Below are positions 17,995 to 25,657 of a DNA stretch of 64,000 bases, piece after piece; the stretch's first letter is position 1; each line of letters opens with the position of its first letter. The stretch is from Candidatus Heimdallarchaeota archaeon (GTDB taxonomy: Archaea; Asgardarchaeota; Heimdallarchaeia; Heimdallarchaeales; Heimdallarchaeaceae), in NCBI GenBank assembly GCA_030603365.1, contig JAUVXV010000001.1, positions 1-64,000 of the forward strand, given 5' to 3'. The notes under the pieces were generated by a model, which was given only the letters and a program-made list of their open reading frames with translations, did no database searches and was not told the origin of the DNA. Made by a program: the position numbers and the translations under genes.

Positions 17995-19386
17995 TCACTC
18001 TTCAACAATTATTTTTTCTAACTCTTTAACAATGTTTTCTATCCAATCAAATCGTGCTTGATCGGGTGCTTCATAATATATTCTAATTTTTGGTTCTGTA
18101 CCTGATTTTCGAATTAAAATCCAAGTATTATCTTCAAGATCATATCTTAAACCATCTATGGTTAATTCTTTCTTTGTCTCATTTTCTAAAGATTCCTTGA
18201 GTTTTAATTTACATTGTTCGAATATTTCTTCTGCTTTGTCTATTTTTACATAGTATGCATTTCTCTTAGCAATGTGGAGAGGAACATCTTTCATGATATC
18301 AGATACAGTAGTTTTACGATTTGAAATCACTTTCAAAATTTTGAGAAGACCGTATAAACCATCTATCCAGAAACCCCATTTTGGGAATATTGGTTTCCAA
18401 GGTTCAGCTGCAAAAACAATTTTTTCTCCTTCTTGAATTAATTTTGTTCCTTTAGTATGAAGTTCTCCAAGTTTTGTTCTTACAACAACGCCCCCTTCTT
18501 TTTCAACAGTTCTATCTATAGTAGTAGATGAATCGATACTGACTATTACTTTTCCAGGTCCTCCTTCTTCTATTGCTAATAATGCAAGTAGGGCATTGAC
18601 TCTAGATAATTCAACAAATTCTCCCTTTTCATTGATTATTGCTAGTCTATCTCCATCTCCATCAAAAGCTACTCCCAGTGTTCTTTCACTTTTACACAAA
18701 CTAATAAGCACTTTAAGATTTTCAGGACTAGGCTCAGCAAGTCTTCCTGGAAAGAAACCATCAATATGTGAATTTATGGTTGAAGTTTGAAAACCGTAGT
18801 GTGTAAGTAGAAGAGGAGCAAGCTCTGACATCGGACCATTTGCACAATCAACAATAATTTTCCTTTCTTCTCCTTTTATCGTTAATTCTCCTGTAATTCT
18901 CTTGAAATACTGCTTATTAGCATCTGTTACTGATAATTGTGTCTGAATATTATCCCAATTATCATGAATGAATCCAGATTTTTCGTCTTTTTTCTGCTTG
19001 ATAAAGGCTTCAATTTCATCTTGTTCTGACATCACAAATTCTCGACCATTTCTTAAAACCTTTATCCCATTATCTGTTGGAGGATTGTGAGATGCTGTAA
19101 TATAAATGGCAACAGAATGTTTTGGGTTTAATGTTAAATTAGCGATAACTGGAAATGTACATAATTCTACTTTGAAAACCTTCCCTCCTGATAAGGAGAT
19201 AGCGGCACTTGCACATTGGCTCAATGCTTCAGATGAAGTTCTGGCATCATTACCAACTAAGATTCCCTCTGAAGGGTATAACTTGGAAACAGCTTGACTA
19301 ACATGAAAAACTAATTCAGCAGTAACCTTGGAACCAAAAGGCCCTCTTATTCCAGCTGTACCAAAAAGTTTTGATTTTTTCGCCAT
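17995..19386 (-). CDS. Alpha-D-phosphohexomutase family enzyme (phosphoglucomutase/phosphomannomutase type)
   Basis: 463 residues with the four-domain family layout. The N-terminus KLFGTAGIRGPFG, the phosphoserine loop YITASHNPP near residue 100, the metal loop AFDGDGDR near 245 and the C-terminal phosphate loop RKSGTEPKIRIY are all present. The sugar-specificity loop, normally GEEN or GEQSG, instead reads FAAEPWKPIFPKWG, so the substrate may differ from the GlmM encoded at 56376. It interconverts 1- and 6-phosphates (or 1- and 5-) of a sugar. A small membrane protein follows it. Confidence 0.88.
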   Translation of the reverse strand: MAKKSKLFGTAGIRGPFGSKVTAELVFHVSQAVSKLYPSEGILVGNDARTSSEALSQCASAAISLSGGKVFKVELCTFPVIANLTLNPKHSVAIYITASHNPPTDNGIKVLRNGREFVMSEQDEIEAFIKQKKDEKSGFIHDNWDNIQTQLSVTDANKQYFKRITGELTIKGEERKIIVDCANGPMSELAPLLLTHYGFQTSTINSHIDGFFPGRLAEPSPENLKVLISLCKSERTLGVAFDGDGDRLAIINEKGEFVELSRVNALLALLAIEEGGPGKVIVSIDSSTTIDRTVEKEGGVVVRTKLGELHTKGTKLIQEGEKIVFAAEPWKPIFPKWGFWIDGLYGLLKILKVISNRKTTVSDIMKDVPLHIAKRNAYYVKIDKAEEIFEQCKLKLKESLENETKKELTIDGLRYDLEDNTWILIRKSGTEPKIRIYYEAPDQARFDWIENIVKELEKIIVEE

Positions 19387-19456
19387 TAATCTATGCCTCT
19401 CAACTTTGATTATAAATCATTCTCTCTTAAATAAATCTCAATTCTTTGAATAGCTA

Positions 19457-20116
19457 TTACCCAAAAAAATCAGTTAAGGATTTTTGTTCACTATGCAATC
19501 CAAGAATTTTATTCTTCTGCGATTTTATGCCTTCTGCACTTGGTACTTCATCATAAATGTCTTTTAATTTCTTAAAATGATCCTCGTAGAGTTCAAGTAA
19601 GTTATAATTCCTTAGAATATAAGCAGGGTGATATGTTACGAAAAGTTTTACTCCAAAGTCGGTATCGTAAGCTTCTCCTACGTACTTAGTGACAGTAGCA
19701 GAAGGTATAAAGAATTTCAACGAAATGCTACCTATAGATACAACAAGCTTTGGAGCAAGAATTTTTAATTGCTTAAACAACCATCTCTCTCCACAAAAAC
19801 GAAGTTCAGATTCAGTAGGTGTTCGATTTTTCCCATCATCTGTTGTAGGACGACATTTGATTACATTAAGAATACTAACATCCTCTCCTCTCTTGAGCCC
19901 TATGCTTTCTAACATTTTATCTAACAATTTTCCAGAACGTCCAACAAACGGTATTCCTTGTTGATCCTCATAATAACCTGGAGCTTCTCCAATAATACAC
20001 AACCCATTAACTGGTCCATAGATCCCAGGAACGATTTTAGTTCTACTATCTTTAAGATGACATGCTTCACAAACTAGAACATTTTTTGTAAGCTCTGCCA
20101 GTGGATTGTCAGACAT
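19457..20116 (-). CDS. Uracil-DNA glycosylase, family 4 (Fe-S)
   Basis: Removes uracil from DNA in base-excision repair. The family-4 motif A is GEAPGYYEDQQGIPFVGRSG, motif B is the VTYHPAYILRN segment, and four cysteines suited to a 4Fe-4S cluster are at positions 16 and 19 (CEAC) and in IKCRP and RFCGERW. The length (219) is normal. It is transcribed alone. Confidence 0.93.
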   Translation of the reverse strand: MSDNPLAELTKNVLVCEACHLKDSRTKIVPGIYGPVNGLCIIGEAPGYYEDQQGIPFVGRSGKLLDKMLESIGLKRGEDVSILNVIKCRPTTDDGKNRTPTESELRFCGERWLFKQLKILAPKLVVSIGSISLKFFIPSATVTKYVGEAYDTDFGVKLFVTYHPAYILRNYNLLELYEDHFKKLKDIYDEVPSAEGIKSQKNKILGLHSEQKSLTDFFG

Positions 20117-20179
20117 CTCTATCTCCTTATCAAAAATACGAAAAGAATAGGATTTATTAAGTTATTCGCAATTAAACGA

Positions 20180-21520
20180 ATGGTAATATTGAAAAACATG
20201 ATTCTGGAAGCGGATATACTCATAACTTGTGATGCTCAAAATACTATCATTAAAGATGCTGCTGTATTTGTGTCAGATGGGTTAATAGCAGATTTAGGAC
20301 AAAGAGAAAGAATACATAAAGATTATTCAGCTGATAAGGTTATAGAAGGAGAAAATAGAATCTTACTTCCTGGTTTAATTAATACTCACAGTCACAGTGT
20401 ACAAACTTTCTTAAGAGGTAAAGCAGATGATCATACTCTTCTAGATTGGTTAAGACAGGTTGTTTTACCAGGTGAAGCAAATTTTACCCCCGAAGAAGTC
20501 TATTCTTCCTCACTTCTAGGGTTTGCTGAGATGATAAGAACCGGTACAACTACAACCAATGATATGTTGACAAGCCATAATTCTGACTATGGAATAAAAG
20601 CAGCAGTCGAAAGTGGTATTCGAACAAGAATTGGTAAGATGTTAATGGATGTAGATAATGATTTTCCAGATATTATCAAAGAAGACACAGAAACAGTGAT
20701 TGAGACTGCAAGAAAGCAGATAGATCAGTATCATCAAACTCAAGATGGACGAATAAAATATTCACTAAATCCCCGTTTTCTTCTTTCATGTTCTCCAAAA
20801 CTCATGAATTTGATTGTTGAGACTCAGCACGATTATGAAGATTTGATGATTCACACACATGCTTCTGAATCACAATCAGAATGCATTGAAGTGAAAAAAA
20901 TGTATAATGATTCCTATATTAGAGCTCTAAAAAATCTAAAAGCACTTGGATCCGAAACAATCTTAGCTCATGGTATATGGTTGAATAAAGAAGAGTTTGA
21001 AATAATTCAAAAAACGAATACAAGAATAACACATAATCCTAGTAGTAATTGCAAACTCGCTTCTGGAATATGTGATGTTGTAAAATACCATGAATTAGGT
21101 GTTTTAGTAGGGATAGGAACAGATGGTCCTCCTTGTAATAATAATTTTGATATGTTTAGGGACATGAGGTTAGCAGCATTTCTTCAGAAGGTTAAACACC
21201 TCAATGAACAAGCTCTCCCAGCTTCCAAAGTGCTTCAAATGGCAACAATTGATGGAGCAAGAGCAATCAATTGGGATAAAGAAATCGGTTCTATTGAGCT
21301 AGGTAAGAGAGCAGATATGATTATGATAGATATTGACCAAGTAAATGCTATGCCATTATATGATCCTGTATCTCATTTAATTTATTCTTCCTCGGGAAAA
21401 GATGTTAGCCTGACAATGATTAATGGTAAAATAGTCTATCATGATGGTCACTTTAAAACAATAGATTTCAATAAAATAAAAGTCGCTACTCAGAAATATC
21501 AAGATAAATGGGAGTTATAG
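20180..21520 (+). CDS. Amidohydrolase, SAH/MTA deaminase-like (ATZ/TRZ family)
   Basis: Cytoplasmic metal-dependent deaminase of 446 residues. Metal and catalytic residues are visible: NTHSHS (HxH) near residue 69, HTHASE near 228, ILAHG near 260 and GTDGPP near 313. The layout matches 5-methylthioadenosine/S-adenosylhomocysteine deaminases. ATGs at 20180 and 20198 are both possible. The GHMP kinase gene begins 4 bp downstream, so the pair is co-translated. The substrate is not proven. Confidence 0.85.
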   Translation: MVILKNMILEADILITCDAQNTIIKDAAVFVSDGLIADLGQRERIHKDYSADKVIEGENRILLPGLINTHSHSVQTFLRGKADDHTLLDWLRQVVLPGEANFTPEEVYSSSLLGFAEMIRTGTTTTNDMLTSHNSDYGIKAAVESGIRTRIGKMLMDVDNDFPDIIKEDTETVIETARKQIDQYHQTQDGRIKYSLNPRFLLSCSPKLMNLIVETQHDYEDLMIHTHASESQSECIEVKKMYNDSYIRALKNLKALGSETILAHGIWLNKEEFEIIQKTNTRITHNPSSNCKLASGICDVVKYHELGVLVGIGTDGPPCNNNFDMFRDMRLAAFLQKVKHLNEQALPASKVLQMATIDGARAINWDKEIGSIELGKRADMIMIDIDQVNAMPLYDPVSHLIYSSSGKDVSLTMINGKIVYHDGHFKTIDFNKIKVATQKYQDKWEL

Positions 21521-21524
21521 GACT

Positions 21525-22592
21525 ATGGAAATAATCACATCATCACCAGGAAGGGTTTGCCTTTTTGGAGAAGATGTTGACTATATGGGTTTAGAAGTTA
21601 TAACTCTGGCAATAAACCAAAGAGTAGAGGTTAGAGGACAAACAAATACAAGTGGAAGAATTTCTGTAAAACTTAAAGATATAAATCAGAAATTTAGTTT
21701 TTCAAATGAAAAGCAGAAATTAATAAGGAAACGAGATTATGTGAAATCTGCCTTCAATATCTATCAAGAATTCTTTCCTAAGAACTTTGGAGCTACTTTA
21801 TCAGTTAAGTCAAATCTACCAATTGGTAAAGGTCTTTCATCTTCTTCTGCATTTTGTTCTGCCTTAATTGGCTTTTTCGATAAAGCCTCAGAGTATAATT
21901 CTTCAGGCAAAGAATTAGCATGGAATGCATATTTAGCAGAAGTTGTAAATTTAGGGGAGCCAGGGGGAATGATGGATCATTATGCATGTGTAATAGGTAA
22001 TCTAGTTTATCTTGAATGTCGTGAACCATATGAACTAGAAAAATTGGACCAAAAAATAGATGGTATAGTTATTGGAGATACTTTAACAAAAAAAGAAACT
22101 ATACAAACTATAATAAAAAGAAAAAGCGAAATTAATCTAGGAATTGAATGGATGAAAAAGAAAGATGCTTCCTTCAGTTTGGAGAAAAGCTCATTTCAAG
22201 ATGTACTAGAAGAATATGATAGAAGCAAAAGTATTGGTCTGCAAAGATTGTTAGGGGTTTTAGGGATTAGAGATGTTGTAAGAGAGGGATATAAGATAAT
22301 GAAAACTAAGGATGCTAGCCAAAATGAAATAGCATCTCTGATAAGTAAGCACCATGAATGTCAACACGAATACTTCGAAAATGTAACCCAAAAAATGCAA
22401 AATTTAATTCATGATGCAAAAACTGCTGGAGCTAAAGCATGTAAACTCCTTGGAAGCGGGAATGGCGGCTCATTTTTTGCCTATTCTCCAGGAAAGGAAG
22501 ATGAAGTTGCAGAGGCAATAATTCGTGGAGGAGCAGCAGCTTATATTCTAAAACAAGATGATGGTTTAAGAATTAACATTCATGACTCTTAA
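21525..22592 (+). CDS. GHMP-family sugar kinase (galactokinase-like)
   Basis: 355 residues. The start SPGRVCLFGEDVDYMG matches the galactokinase-type substrate motif (normally GEHVDY; here Asp replaces His). The ATP loop is PIGKGLSSSSAF near residue 105, and the third motif is KLLGSGNGGSFFAY. It phosphorylates a sugar or related alcohol at the anomeric carbon. Tight coupling to the amidohydrolase gene suggests one salvage pathway, but the substrate is unknown. Confidence 0.85.
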   Translation: MEIITSSPGRVCLFGEDVDYMGLEVITLAINQRVEVRGQTNTSGRISVKLKDINQKFSFSNEKQKLIRKRDYVKSAFNIYQEFFPKNFGATLSVKSNLPIGKGLSSSSAFCSALIGFFDKASEYNSSGKELAWNAYLAEVVNLGEPGGMMDHYACVIGNLVYLECREPYELEKLDQKIDGIVIGDTLTKKETIQTIIKRKSEINLGIEWMKKKDASFSLEKSSFQDVLEEYDRSKSIGLQRLLGVLGIRDVVREGYKIMKTKDASQNEIASLISKHHECQHEYFENVTQKMQNLIHDAKTAGAKACKLLGSGNGGSFFAYSPGKEDEVAEAIIRGGAAAYILKQDDGLRINIHDS

Positions 22593-22675
22593 TTTATTCC
22601 TAATTTGATTTTTTTATACAAAAAACTGAAAAGGAGGTAATGTAAACAATTAGGAAAAGAAGAGAGAGTGACTTA

Positions 22676-23080
22676 ATGGTTGATGATTGTCTTTTCTGTA
22701 AGATTATTCGAGGGGAAGTGCCTAGTTACACACTTTATGAAGATGAAGACGTTAAAGTGTTTCTAGATTTATTTCCAGTATCAAGCGGACATAGCTTGTT
22801 TTTACCAAAAAAGCATTTTGAACAGATATTTGATGTTCCTGAACAAGATATGATTTTTATGAAGAAACTCCCAATGATTTCTACAAAATTAAAGGAAGTA
22901 ACTGGAGCTACTGGGCTAAATATCTTTCAAAACAATGGGAAAGATGCAGGTCAAGTTGTTAGGCATATTCATTTCCACTTAATTCCAAGATACCCAGAAG
23001 ATGGTCTTATGAAGTTTCCACCTCAGTCTGACTTAGACGAAGAAGTGGCAAAAGGTATAATGAACAGCTTCAAAACATGA
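22676..23080 (+). CDS. HIT-family nucleotide hydrolase
   Basis: 134 residues. The N-terminal CLFCKIIRGEVPS is the zinc-type HIT start, and the histidine triad is H97, H99 and H101 in RHIHFHLIPR. Such proteins hydrolyse AMP-linked metabolites such as diadenosine polyphosphates or adenosine-5'-phosphoramidates. A strong AAGGAGGT at 22631 is too far upstream for this ATG. The small GTPase gene starts 38 bp downstream. Confidence 0.92.
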   Translation: MVDDCLFCKIIRGEVPSYTLYEDEDVKVFLDLFPVSSGHSLFLPKKHFEQIFDVPEQDMIFMKKLPMISTKLKEVTGATGLNIFQNNGKDAGQVVRHIHFHLIPRYPEDGLMKFPPQSDLDEEVAKGIMNSFKT

Positions 23081-23118
23081 AGAAATTTGATAAAAGACAA
23101 GCACAAAATTAATAACAA

Positions 23119-23721
23119 ATGAAAAAAATGACAACAGACAAGGGGAAAATGATGGCAGAAGAAGAGGGACAAGGTAAGAAATACATATTTAAGATAGTTT
23201 TATTAGGGGATCCAGGAGTAGGTAAAAGTTCACTAATTAGAAGATTCGTTCATAATCAATTCCAAGCATCATATCTAATGACTATTGGTGTTGATATTCT
23301 AAGCAAACAGTTATTTGTTGGAAAAGATGAGGTTTTGTTCTTAATAAGTGATATTGGTGGTCAAGAGCGATTCGCTTCTGTGAGAGAAAAATTCTACCGT
23401 GGTGCAAGAGGTTGTTTCTTAGTCTTTGATTTAACAAGAAATAATACTCTTAATTCCGTCAAAGCTTGGAAAAAAGGTTTAGAGAGTGTAGAAGAAGATG
23501 TAATTTACTTCTTAATTGGAAATAAAGCCGATTTGAAAGAACAAGTTACAGTATCTCAAGAAAGTATCAATGCAATAATTGAGGAATTGAATTTACCAAA
23601 AGAATCATTTTTCATTACTTCTGCGAAAACTGGAGAAAAAGTAGAAGAAGCTTTTGTAACATTTTCAAAAGAACTTATGAGAGCAGTTGAAAAGAAACGC
23701 GTAGAAGTTGGACTAGAATAA
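23119..23721 (+). CDS. Rab/Ras-superfamily small GTPase
   Basis: 200 residues with all five G motifs: G1 GDPGVGKSS (30-38), G2 Thr55 in TIGVD, G3 DIGGQE (78-83) with the catalytic Gln82, G4 NKAD (135-138) and G5 TSAK. This is the Rab/Ras fold, abundant in Asgard archaea and eukaryotes and a key lineage clue here. The switch II start is DIGGQE rather than the Rab DTAGQE. There is no C-terminal cysteine motif for prenylation, and the tail is charged (EKKRVEVGLE). ATGs at residues 4, 11 and 12 are alternative starts. Likely role: a cytoplasmic switch; partners unknown. Confidence 0.93.
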   Translation: MKKMTTDKGKMMAEEEGQGKKYIFKIVLLGDPGVGKSSLIRRFVHNQFQASYLMTIGVDILSKQLFVGKDEVLFLISDIGGQERFASVREKFYRGARGCFLVFDLTRNNTLNSVKAWKKGLESVEEDVIYFLIGNKADLKEQVTVSQESINAIIEELNLPKESFFITSAKTGEKVEEAFVTFSKELMRAVEKKRVEVGLE

Positions 23722-23746
23722 ATCTTTGGGGTATTTTCAAAAATAA

Positions 23747-23756
23747 TTTTTTTTTT
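23747..23756 (+). terminator. Poly-T terminator after the small GTPase gene
   Basis: Ten consecutive T 26 bp after the stop codon. Oligo-T runs are the intrinsic termination signal of archaeal RNA polymerase. The tRNA-Asp gene starts 73 bp further on. Confidence 0.55.
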
Positions 23757-23828
23757 CATAAATTTAGAGAACTATACTAAACGACAAGTTTAAAAGAAGA
23801 AATTGAAAAAAAAGGATGTCGAAAAGAC

Positions 23829-23935
23829 GGGGCAGTAGTTTAGCTCGGCCTATGATGGGGGACTGTCAAACTCAAAGCAATAGCTGAGAGTGCGGAACTC
23901 CTTCGACCCGGGTTCAAATCCCGGCTGCCTCGCCA
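23829..23935 (+). tRNA. tRNA-Asp(GUC) with 29-nt intron
   Basis: Acceptor GGGGCAG pairs with CTGCCTC, discriminator G and encoded CCA. The anticodon GTC is at 23865-23867. Removing 23869-23897 restores the loop CTGTCAC, exactly that of archaeal tRNA-Asp, on a GGGGA/TCCTT stem. The T arm CCGGG/CCCGG is perfect. The intron contains a CTCA/TGAG hairpin suited to a bulge-helix-bulge. The D stem is weak. Confidence 0.92.
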
Positions 23936-24088
23936 TTTTGTTTTTCTTTATTTCTATAATATTTGTTAGGTTTTATATAATTACTATGCAGACCCCGGGT
24001 CTATTAATCGTTGTAATAATATTTTTTAACTCATTTGTATACATTACAATTCGATAGCTTTTTATTTTTCTAACATTTCCTTCTCTCA

Positions 24089-24739
24089 ATGAAGCGCGAT
24101 GCTTTGTTATTTATGATCCTAACTTCGATTGTACTGACCACTAGTGTTGATTATAGTACTCCTTGCTATGCAGACGAATATAAAGTACACGACGGTGATT
24201 TCGTTTATTTTGGTTATCAGTTAATAGTAAATTCATTAACTATAGAAACTAAAACTGAGTCTGACCCAGTTCAGGTTAATTTTGCACCTGAAACCCTTAA
24301 TCCTCCAGGATTGTATGATGCTCTTAAAGGAATGAAAAATGGTCAGATAAAATCAACTGTGACAATTTATCCAGGAGAAGATGGATTTTCTCCCAGTGAT
24401 CCCGTTTATGGTGCATATGCAGAATCAATATTAACTTATAAAAATCTTCAAGTATACAATATCAATGGGTTTCCTTATACTGATGTGTATCCCGAAGGTG
24501 TAGGGAGTTTTGGTAGAACTTTACTTATTGTTGTAGGTGTGATACTTGGTATTGGTGGAGTGGTTGGTATTTCATATGTAATATATCGTTTCTCACCAAA
24601 AATTTTTGGTAAAAGATGTTTAAAATGCAAAACTCTTGCTATAGGATCATGTAAAAACTGTGGTGCAAATTTTTGTGAGAAATGCTTTTCGAATGGTTGC
24701 ACCTCTTGCAAAGGTCGTTCATTAATTCGTTTTAAGTAA
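24089..24739 (+). CDS. Membrane protein: FKBP-like outside domain, one TM helix, cytoplasmic zinc ribbon
   Basis: 216 residues. A signal-type helix (7-20) is followed by an outside domain with an FKBP/SlyD-like pattern: HDGDFVYFGYQL at the start and LYDALKGMKNGQIKSTVTIYP with the FKBP GM-x-x-G signature. A membrane helix runs about 146-166. The cytoplasmic tail has eight cysteines in four CxxC pairs (CLKC, CKNC, CEKC, CTSC), enough for two zinc ions. The FKBP resemblance is weak, and aromatic active-site residues are mostly lost. The next gene is a paralogue with the same architecture. No named family recognised. Confidence 0.6.
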   Translation: MKRDALLFMILTSIVLTTSVDYSTPCYADEYKVHDGDFVYFGYQLIVNSLTIETKTESDPVQVNFAPETLNPPGLYDALKGMKNGQIKSTVTIYPGEDGFSPSDPVYGAYAESILTYKNLQVYNINGFPYTDVYPEGVGSFGRTLLIVVGVILGIGGVVGISYVIYRFSPKIFGKRCLKCKTLAIGSCKNCGANFCEKCFSNGCTSCKGRSLIRFK

Positions 24740-24788
24740 TTCCTCCCCCTTCGAAATTTTTTTAAGGTTCTATCCTTCTCTTCTCTCG

Positions 24789-25382
24789 ATGAAACGAATT
24801 CTCCGATATACAGTTATTTTAAGTATTTTTTCTATTCTTCTATTTAGTTCCTTAGTTTTAGTAACTGCTTATGATAATTATGAAGGTATTGAATATGACG
24901 ATATTGTAGATGTAGCCTTTGTAAGTTACAGAAACGGTGAGTTTGTTATTGAATATACGGCAGAAGGTTCAATCAGAATTGAAGTAAATACAAATGCAGT
25001 GAATCACAATTTCGTTAATCAGATTTTAGGGATGAAAATAGGAGAAAAAAAACCTTACATAACTTGGAATGTTGGTGCAGATTTGATAGAATACTACAAT
25101 ACAACAATTATAAGTCTCTTTAAAGATTCTACCCCTCCAACAAGTCCTCTTTGGAGAGTTTTAAGACCAATCCTTATCGTGGTAGCTGTACTGGGAGGAG
25201 CTGTTGGTGCAGTATATCTTGTAATAAAACTCAAGGGTAGAGTTGTTCTAAAAGGTTGTACAAGTTGTAAGAATACAGGAACAACACAATGTGCTAAATG
25301 TGGAAAACATTATTGTTCAAATTGTTCTACTAAAGGCTGTACAAACTGTGGGAGTAATAAGTTCATTAGATTAAAGAGCTAG
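24789..25382 (+). CDS. Paralogue of the preceding FKBP-like/TM/zinc-ribbon membrane protein
   Basis: 197 residues with the same plan as its neighbour: signal helix (7-27), outside domain starting YDDIVDVAFVSYRNGEF and containing ILGMKIGEKKPYITW (GM-x-x-G again), membrane helix about 127-147, and a tail with four CxxC pairs (CTSC, CAKC, CSNC, CTNC) ending FIRLKS, compared with LIRFK in the first copy. Both genes start behind near-identical CTTCTCTCGATGAA-like leaders. They look like a tandem duplication whose outside domains diverged faster than the zinc tails. Confidence 0.6.
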   Translation: MKRILRYTVILSIFSILLFSSLVLVTAYDNYEGIEYDDIVDVAFVSYRNGEFVIEYTAEGSIRIEVNTNAVNHNFVNQILGMKIGEKKPYITWNVGADLIEYYNTTIISLFKDSTPPTSPLWRVLRPILIVVAVLGGAVGAVYLVIKLKGRVVLKGCTSCKNTGTTQCAKCGKHYCSNCSTKGCTNCGSNKFIRLKS

Positions 25383-25460
25383 ATTTCACTCACACAAAGA
25401 TTTTTTTAATCATCTATTTACTTAAAGCAGGAATCAATACGATTTCAAGAATGTTATTCT

Positions 25461-25543
25461 GCCAGGATAGCCAAGCGGTACGGCGGGGGTCTCGAAAACC
25501 TCTGGCATCAGCCTCCGGGGTTCAAATCCCCGTCCTGGCTCCA
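25461..25543 (+). tRNA. tRNA-Ser(CGA)
   Basis: Class II tRNA without intron. Acceptor GCCAGGA/TCCTGGC, anticodon CGA at 25493-25495 on a GGGGT/ACCTC stem, and a long variable arm with a GGC/GCC stem. The T arm CGGGG/CCCCG is perfect and CCA is encoded. The discriminator base is T, whereas G73 is usual for archaeal tRNA-Ser. Confidence 0.93.
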
Positions 25544-25657
25544 TTTCAAATAATACAATTATTCTCCGAAAACTTATTTAAAACTACTAATCAGAAACTT
25601 TGATTTCATTAAGTTTTTATTCGCCTTAACTATTTTCTGCCTATAGGTGACTTTGTA

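Noticed and set aside
24475..24711. Minus-strand frame of 78 codons opposite the FKBP-like gene
   Set aside because: It is a shadow of the coding strand, with codon use unlike neighbours and no ribosome site.
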